NCBI RefSeq assembly: GCF_902729405.1
Contig: NZ_LR746496.1
Coordinates: 4,216,001 to 4,280,000, forward strand
DNA length: 64,000 nucleotides
DNA from: Acididesulfobacillus acetoxydans
GTDB taxonomy: Bacteria > Bacillota > Desulfitobacteriia > Desulfitobacteriales > Desulfitobacteriaceae
Direction of reading: 5' to 3'
This document shows, piece after piece, positions 60,085-64,000 of the stretch (its first letter is position 1; each line of letters opens with the position of its first letter). The notes below the pieces were generated by a model. That model was given only the letters and a program-made list of their open reading frames with translations. It had not been told where the DNA came from and made no database searches. The position numbers and the translations under genes were made by a program.

Positions 60085-60777
60085 CTATTTTTTCTTCTTA
60101 GATTTTATATCTTCCAAAGCTTCGTGAAGGTGTGTTAACATCTCCGTTTTAGCCTGATCGGGATCTCGGGATTCTATGGCCTGATAAATATGTTGATGAG
60201 CTACGATCGCTTTGCAGGAACTTTCAGGAATATTGACAGTTTCCTCGTAGCCATGAGCAATTGATTCGTTGATTATTGGGACAATGCGCTGAATAATCGG
60301 ATTCCTCGAAGCTAAGGCAATTGAAACGTGAAAAAGTAAGTCCTCGTTGCTGTAGGCTTTCTTTTTCTTAAGATCATCACTCATTCGCTCAATAGACTCT
60401 TTGATTTTGATCAAGTCTTGCTTGGTAGCCCTTTCTGCCGCTAAAGCAACCACTCCAGGTTCGATAAGCATTCTCGTTTCAAACAGAAATTCAAGAAGAT
60501 TATCATGATCCATGAAATTCACCCCGAGCGGATCTTTTACTAGCCCTGGTTGATTGGTCACAAAAGTTCCTTTTCCTCTTGATACTTCAACAATATTGTT
60601 GGAAACGAGTATTTTAATTGCCTCCCGGATAGTTGTTCTACTCACTCCCATCTGAGCCGACAATTCCATCTCGTTTGGTAACTTTTCGTTTGGCTTCAGC
60701 TCGCGTTTAATAATAAGTTCCCTGATATTACCTGCCACTTCATTTGAGAGAAGATTTCGATCAGTCTTCGATTGCAA
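60085..60777 (-). CDS. GntR family (FadR/FCD subfamily) transcriptional regulator
   Basis: The N-terminal winged helix (NIRELIIKRELKPNEKLPNEMELSAQMGVSRTTIREAIKIL) and the FCD ligand domain (residues about 90-225, LFETRMLIEPGVVALAAERAT, DLLFHVSIALASRNPII, HQHIYQAIESRD) define the FadR group, which senses sugar acids, lactate or fatty acyl compounds through a metal-bound site (D, H, H, H). The TTG at 60777 is chosen for AGGGGG 8 bases upstream; TTG 60801 is an alternative. It precedes the transporter/transketolase operon in the same direction and most likely controls it. Confidence 0.88.
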   Translation of the reverse strand: MQSKTDRNLLSNEVAGNIRELIIKRELKPNEKLPNEMELSAQMGVSRTTIREAIKILVSNNIVEVSRGKGTFVTNQPGLVKDPLGVNFMDHDNLLEFLFETRMLIEPGVVALAAERATKQDLIKIKESIERMSDDLKKKKAYSNEDLLFHVSIALASRNPIIQRIVPIINESIAHGYEETVNIPESSCKAIVAHQHIYQAIESRDPDQAKTEMLTHLHEALEDIKSKKKK

Positions 60778-60812
60778 AACCCTATACCCCCTACGCCCCA
60801 AGCATACATCTT

Positions 60813-60830
60813 ACATCGGACGTCCGACGT
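60813..60830. promoter_or_regulatory. palindromic operator upstream of the GntR-type gene
   Basis: TCGGACGTCCGA (60816-60827) is a perfect 12-bp palindrome; it extends to 18 bp with one mismatch. It lies about 40 bases before the regulator start, between it and AT-rich promoter-like sequence, as expected for autoregulation by a FadR-group protein. Confidence 0.6.
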
Positions 60831-61451
60831 CTTATCTTATTTGACATGATAATACAATACTTAGCCAATTGCAATAGTTAATTTTATTTCAAGAACAGTA
60901 ACTATTCAGAGGTAGGCTGATGAAGTCAACTACAAACAGTGAGCAGGACGAGGACACGTCAAAGTCTCGCGTCTATTCTAGCACTTTCCGGCGCTCTTGG
61001 GCCGGCGGACGGCTCTGCAGTGCACGCTCACCTTGCACCAGGCCGGAGCTGCGTACTCGAAGGCTCCGCCAACGCGCCTAACCTCAGGGTATTAAGCAGT
61101 GGAATCCAAATTGCTGTTGCCCTGTCGGGCGCATTTGGCGTCAGTCTGCACCGCCTTCGGCGTTAGTCCGCATGTGGACTAACGGGACTGACGTCTGAGG
61201 GACGTTTTAACGCTGCACCTTCTGCGTGCGCGGACGGGTCCTTTGCCTGAAAGGTTCGCTAAGCACTTGCAGCGCTCGCCCGTTTGCATCTTCTGCGGTT
61301 TCACGCTTAACGTGCATTCAGGAGTCAGGAAGTTCTAATTGGGTTCTATTACGCGCTCGTTGAGCAGAAATCTATGACAACCTACTACGCCTGAAGGCGT
61401 GGTTCCGCAAGCCTATAGTGCTGGCAACCCCTAAAGGGGTTTTTACGGTTG
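60831..61451. other. non-coding region with hairpins before IS200 remains
   Basis: No gene can be supported. Stems seen: GTTAGTCC/GGACTAAC (61162-61183), CACG-CTTA-ACGTG near 61303, ACGCCT/AGGCGT (61387-61400) and AACCCC/GGGGTT near 61425. The last two probably form the right end of the IS200 element. The first resembles stem 1 of the two-hairpin dispersed repeat. Confidence 0.5.
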
Positions 61452-61853
61452 CTATTTTACGTTGTCTTCGATTCGATCCGCTTCAACCTGATTCTTGATG
61501 TACTTCTTGATCTCTTCCTCGTTCTTGCCCACTGTATTCACATAGTACCCTTTCGCCTAAAAATGTCGATTGCCTTTTTGCTTACACTCCGGGTGCCGAT
61601 CAAATATCATCAGTGCGCTTTTTTCCTTTAAGTACCCCAAAAACTCTGAGACACTGAGCTTAGGCGGGATTTTTACACACAGATGCACATGATCAACACT
61701 TACACTTCCTTCTACAATCGCCACATCTTTGTACTCGCATAGTTTTTTGATGATCTCTCGGACATCGGTCCTCAGTTCCCCGTACATCGTTTTTCGTCGG
61801 TATTTTGGAATGAATACTATGTGGTACGTGCAATCCCACTGGAGTGGTATCAT
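61452..61853 (-). pseudogene. tnpA: IS200/IS605-type TnpA with an internal amber codon
   Basis: Y1 (HUH) transposase of the IS200 group. YHIVFIPKYRRKTMYGEL, VSVDHVHLCVKIPPK (HUH histidines as HVH), FLGYLKEKSALMIF and GNRHF run up to a TAG at 61557-61559 where relatives have Trp. The same frame then continues with AKGYYVNTVG and EEEIKKYIKNQ, which holds the expected catalytic Tyr. The truncated product therefore lacks the nucleophile. No tnpB follows. Confidence 0.85.
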
Positions 61854-61916
61854 TTTAGTTGAGTCAGGAAACTCGTAAAACTGGAAAGAATATAAAAAGG
61901 AAAGAAGGAATTCTAG

Positions 61917-62434
61917 ATGCGAGTGTATAACAAAGAATTTAAAGAAGAGGCTGTCAAATTGGCCCATGAAGTAGGCCCCAAGGCCGCCTCAGAGAGTTAG
62001 GGATACCCCAGACCACACTGTACACTTGGAGAAGTAAAATCAATCAGCATGGAACTATCGCTTTTGTGGGAAGCGGACACAAGCGGCTAGACCCTAAAAC
62101 CGCTGAAATACGGGCGATGGAGAAGAAGATCAAAGATCTTGAGGTCGCCAATGACATTTTCAAAAGGGCCTTAGGTTTTTTCGCCGAGAGCCAAAAGAAG
62201 TAGCTGCGCGAAACCTGTTTCAATTTATCGGGAGACTGAAAACCAAAGACAACCTAGGTTATAGTATAAAAAACCTGTGTAAGGCTTTACAGGTGAGTGC
62301 AGCTGGGTATTACAAATGGTTGAACAGAGCATCCCGACCCTACAAATATGATGAGCTTTTGGCTAAAATCCGTCAGATTCGTGCAGACAACCCGGACTAT
62401 GGCGCCTATCGAATCTACTTGCATTTGCAGATCT
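61917..62434 (+). pseudogene. IS3-family transposase, orfA (frameshifted) and 5' part of orfB
   Basis: orfA starts at ATG 61917 (YNKEFKEEAVKLAHEVG), loses frame near 61997, and resumes with LGIPQTTLYTWRSKINQ, the helix-turn-helix, and a leucine-zipper part IRAMEKKIKDLEVANDIFKRAL to TAG 62201. orfB follows in the overlapping frame (FQFIGRLKTKDNLGYSIKNL, SAAGYYKWLNRASRP, IRADNPDYGAYRI) and is lost at about 62434. The catalytic DDE core is missing. The remaining 3' end of orfB is at 63640-63801. Confidence 0.85.
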
Positions 62435-62485
62435 TTCAGGGCTACACCGGAAGCTATTACCTTATTCCAAGCTTTGCAAAGTGCA

Positions 62486-63238
62486 TCATCGTAAGGGACT
62501 AAGGGGCCCCCCTTGGGGTACGCCTTCCGGACTTTCTTCAAATAGTCCGTCCACCATAATCCCTGCTCTGAGGAATTTATGGATTAGGGATATGACTCGT
62601 CCATCTTTGATGGTGTCTGAGAGGATTTGGATGAGTTTGCTTTGGTTGACCGTGTCAAAGTATTTCTCCAAGTCCATGTCCACGACGTAGACAAAGCCTT
62701 CTGTGATATGCCTTTGACCTGCTCTTAGCGCGTCGTGAGCGCTTCGTTGAGGTCGGAACCCATAGCTGTTGTCTGAGAATTGCCTTTCGAAGATTGGCGA
62801 AAGGACCTGGGTTATGGCCTGTTGGATCAGTCTGTCCACGACGGTAGGGATTCCCAGCTTTCTCATTTTCCCGTTCTCTTTGGGTATTTCTACCCTCCGT
62901 ACGGGTTTCGGACGGTATTTCCCGTCCCAGAGGGCTTGCAAAAGTTCATCCTTGTGTCCTTTCAGGTAGGGTAGAAGTTCGTCCACCTGCATACCGTCGA
63001 TTCCACCCGCGCCTTTGTTCCCCTTCACTCTGTAGTAGGCTCGATTAAGGTTCTCGGCGCTGAGAATTTCCTCTAGCAGTTTCTCTGTCTGCTCGTCTGT
63101 GTTGGTGTTGTCGGTTTTGGTCATCCTGGGTGGCACGCACACTTCTGCATACTCTCTCTGTTCCGCAGATGACCTTTGCAGATAGTCTTTAAAGCAAAGT
63201 TGTCTGTGTTTTAAATTACCACCTTCGGTAACTTTCAT
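62486..63238 (-). pseudogene. group II intron reverse transcriptase/maturase, truncated
   Basis: Intron-encoded protein of the LtrA type, 250 codons left of about 420-600. ATG 63238 has AAAGGAGGTG upstream. Visible RT blocks: NKGAGGIDGMQVDEL (RT0/1), RPKPVRRVEIPKENGKMRKLGIPTVVDRLIQQA (RT2), FSDNSYGFRPQRSAHDAL (RT3), YVVDMDLEKYFDTVNQ (RT3/4), EGVPQGGPLSPL (RT5). The frame then ends, so the YADD catalytic box, maturase (X) and endonuclease domains are missing and the protein is inactive. Confidence 0.9.
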
Positions 63239-63639
63239 TGACCCACACCTCCTTTGGTTCCGCCCTTCCGTCGGTGTCCGGGACACCTCTGTACTATGGC
63301 TTCTGCTGACTCCTCACGACAAATCTTGTTTCAACCGGGCTTCTTACTCCGTTTCCACCCGTCCGTGAGGCCTCCCACGGTAAGACGATTCACTTTCATT
63401 CCATGTCCCCGCAACATTTACGCTGACGTGTCCGTGTAGCTTTTGGGCTTCAACTTGTATGGCAGTCTTACCCCACATTTCGCGCCTAATATTGTTCGTG
63501 TTCCTCGGGCGGAACTTTGCCGCCGGCTTCCTTCAGATTCCATCTCGCAATGGACACCCTTGCCTTGAGCTAATGGTTGGTCGCTACATACCCCCATAAC
63601 GGACTTTCACCGTCAAGTTAATCGTCATGCGTGGCGCAC
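62500..63639 (-). mobile_element. truncated group II intron inserted antisense in IS3 orfB
   Basis: The intron begins at 63639 with GTGCGCC (5' end on the minus strand), then 400 bases of structured 5' RNA (domain I elements such as GTGAAAGTCCGTTATGGGGG and AAGCCGGCGGCAAAGTTCCG), then the reverse transcriptase frame. The 3' half, including domains V and VI, is gone. The 5' junction cuts IS3 orfB (63640 on). Confidence 0.85.
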
Positions 63640-63801
63640 CATGAATTTGGCAGTTACGCCGAAGCGTATGAGGTTATCGTTAACTATCTTGACTTCTATA
63701 ACAAACGCCGTTATCACGATAGCCTTTACGACCTGTCGCCTGAAGAATTCCAAGAGAAGCTCAGCAAAGGAGAAATCAAACGCTTTGTGGTGAAAGTTTA
63801 A
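63640..63801 (+). pseudogene. IS3-family orfB, 3' fragment
   Basis: In frame from 63641: HEFGSYAEAYEVIVNYLDFYN, KRRYHDSLYDLSPEEF and stop at 63801, the classical C-terminus of IS3 orfB (YNxxRxHxxLxxxSPxxF). It is the downstream exon of the group II intron insertion and the partner of the 5' fragment at 61917-62434. Confidence 0.85.
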
Positions 63802-64000
63802 GGGTGCCAATGTTGCAGCAGAGGGCAGCTTCCATCTGCGGATAAACCCTTGACAGCCGCTTGATTGCCCACAACGGCTGGAGGCCTTCAATGTCAAGGG
63901 CGGGCGTAAGCCCGGCAAAGCGGACCCTTTACATTGAGAGGCCGGAAGTTGTAAACTCGGCCAAGCGGTGTCAAGTGAGCTTATGCTAAGCTTTCTTGGA
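63802..64000. other. right edge, non-coding
   Basis: No gene seen. It contains an inverted pair CCTTGACA/TGTCAAGG (about 63848 and 63890) and GGGC-GGGCGTAAGCCC hairpin material. It may include the IS3 right end, which I could not place exactly. Confidence 0.4.

Noticed and set aside
60939-61166. 75-codon frame in the region left of IS200, considered as a tnpB remnant
   Set aside because: No RuvC motif or CxxC zinc ribbon; sequence is hairpin-rich and appears non-coding.

Overview
The window looks like chromosome of a spore-forming, anaerobic, Gram-positive bacterium (Bacillota), most likely a Desulfitobacterium/Desulfosporosinus-type lineage. The reasons are an alpha/beta-type small acid-soluble spore protein, a three-subunit anaerobic sulfite reductase (asrABC), S-box and cobalamin riboswitches, strong AGGAGG ribosome binding sites, frequent TTG/GTG starts and a corrinoid salvage locus. 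The species cannot be fixed from the sequence alone.

Layout. 1-2.8 kb: a 42-bp tandem repeat, a small EamA/SMR-type membrane protein, two short chromate-transporter halves and the spore protein gene. 3.1-6.4 kb: asrABC behind a CRP/FNR-like site. 6.8-9.9 kb: an MsmX/UgpC-type sugar ABC ATPase, a PucR-type regulator, a duplicated cysteine-knuckle protein and a coiled-coil protein. 10-17.8 kb: rmuC, remains of an NrtR-nicotinamidase pair, a WYL-like regulator facing a phosphatase plus an unknown gene, RNase P RNA, a small coiled-coil gene with a consensus TGTGA-N6-TCACA site, Nif3 and TrmK. 18.4-23.6 kb: a CUT1 sugar ABC transporter (permease, binding protein, permease) and an MBL hydrolase. 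24-25.3 kb: a VTT/DedA-family protein between short inverted repeats, then an S-box riboswitch whose only visible target is a 79-residue unknown protein.

25.4-42.2 kb: an ABC-2 exporter and a long leftward corrinoid locus: cobalamin riboswitch, small coiled-coil protein, btuF, btuC, an extended btuD, cobN, a radical SAM/SPASM protein, cbiZ and two magnesium-chelatase-type AAA proteins. Further upstream lies cbiM behind a structured leader that I cannot assign to a class. The genes fit import of corrinoids, removal of side chains (CbiZ) and ATP-driven metal insertion (CobN with the AAA/VWA pair).

42.3-53.2 kb: a leftward hexuronate operon (Gfo/Idh/MocA oxidoreductase, IolB-like isomerase, uxaB, uxaA, uxuA, eda, kdgK) that leads tagaturonate, altronate and mannonate through KDG and KDPG to pyruvate and glyceraldehyde-3-phosphate. 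It is bordered by decayed or chimeric genes: a SWIM/SNF2 pseudogene, a UxuB-ThiE chimera and a PfkA-M24 peptidase chimera. 53.3-60.8 kb: a second sugar operon with a CUT1 transporter, split transketolase, a cupin, an IolB-like isomerase and a divergent-type operator next to its GntR/FadR regulator. No kinase is visible there.

61-64 kb: a graveyard of nested mobile DNA: an IS200 transposase with an internal amber codon, and an IS3 element split by an antisense, truncated group II intron. Across the window a two-hairpin dispersed repeat ending in GAGTTCACT occurs at least five times, and its first stem shows compensatory changes between copies.
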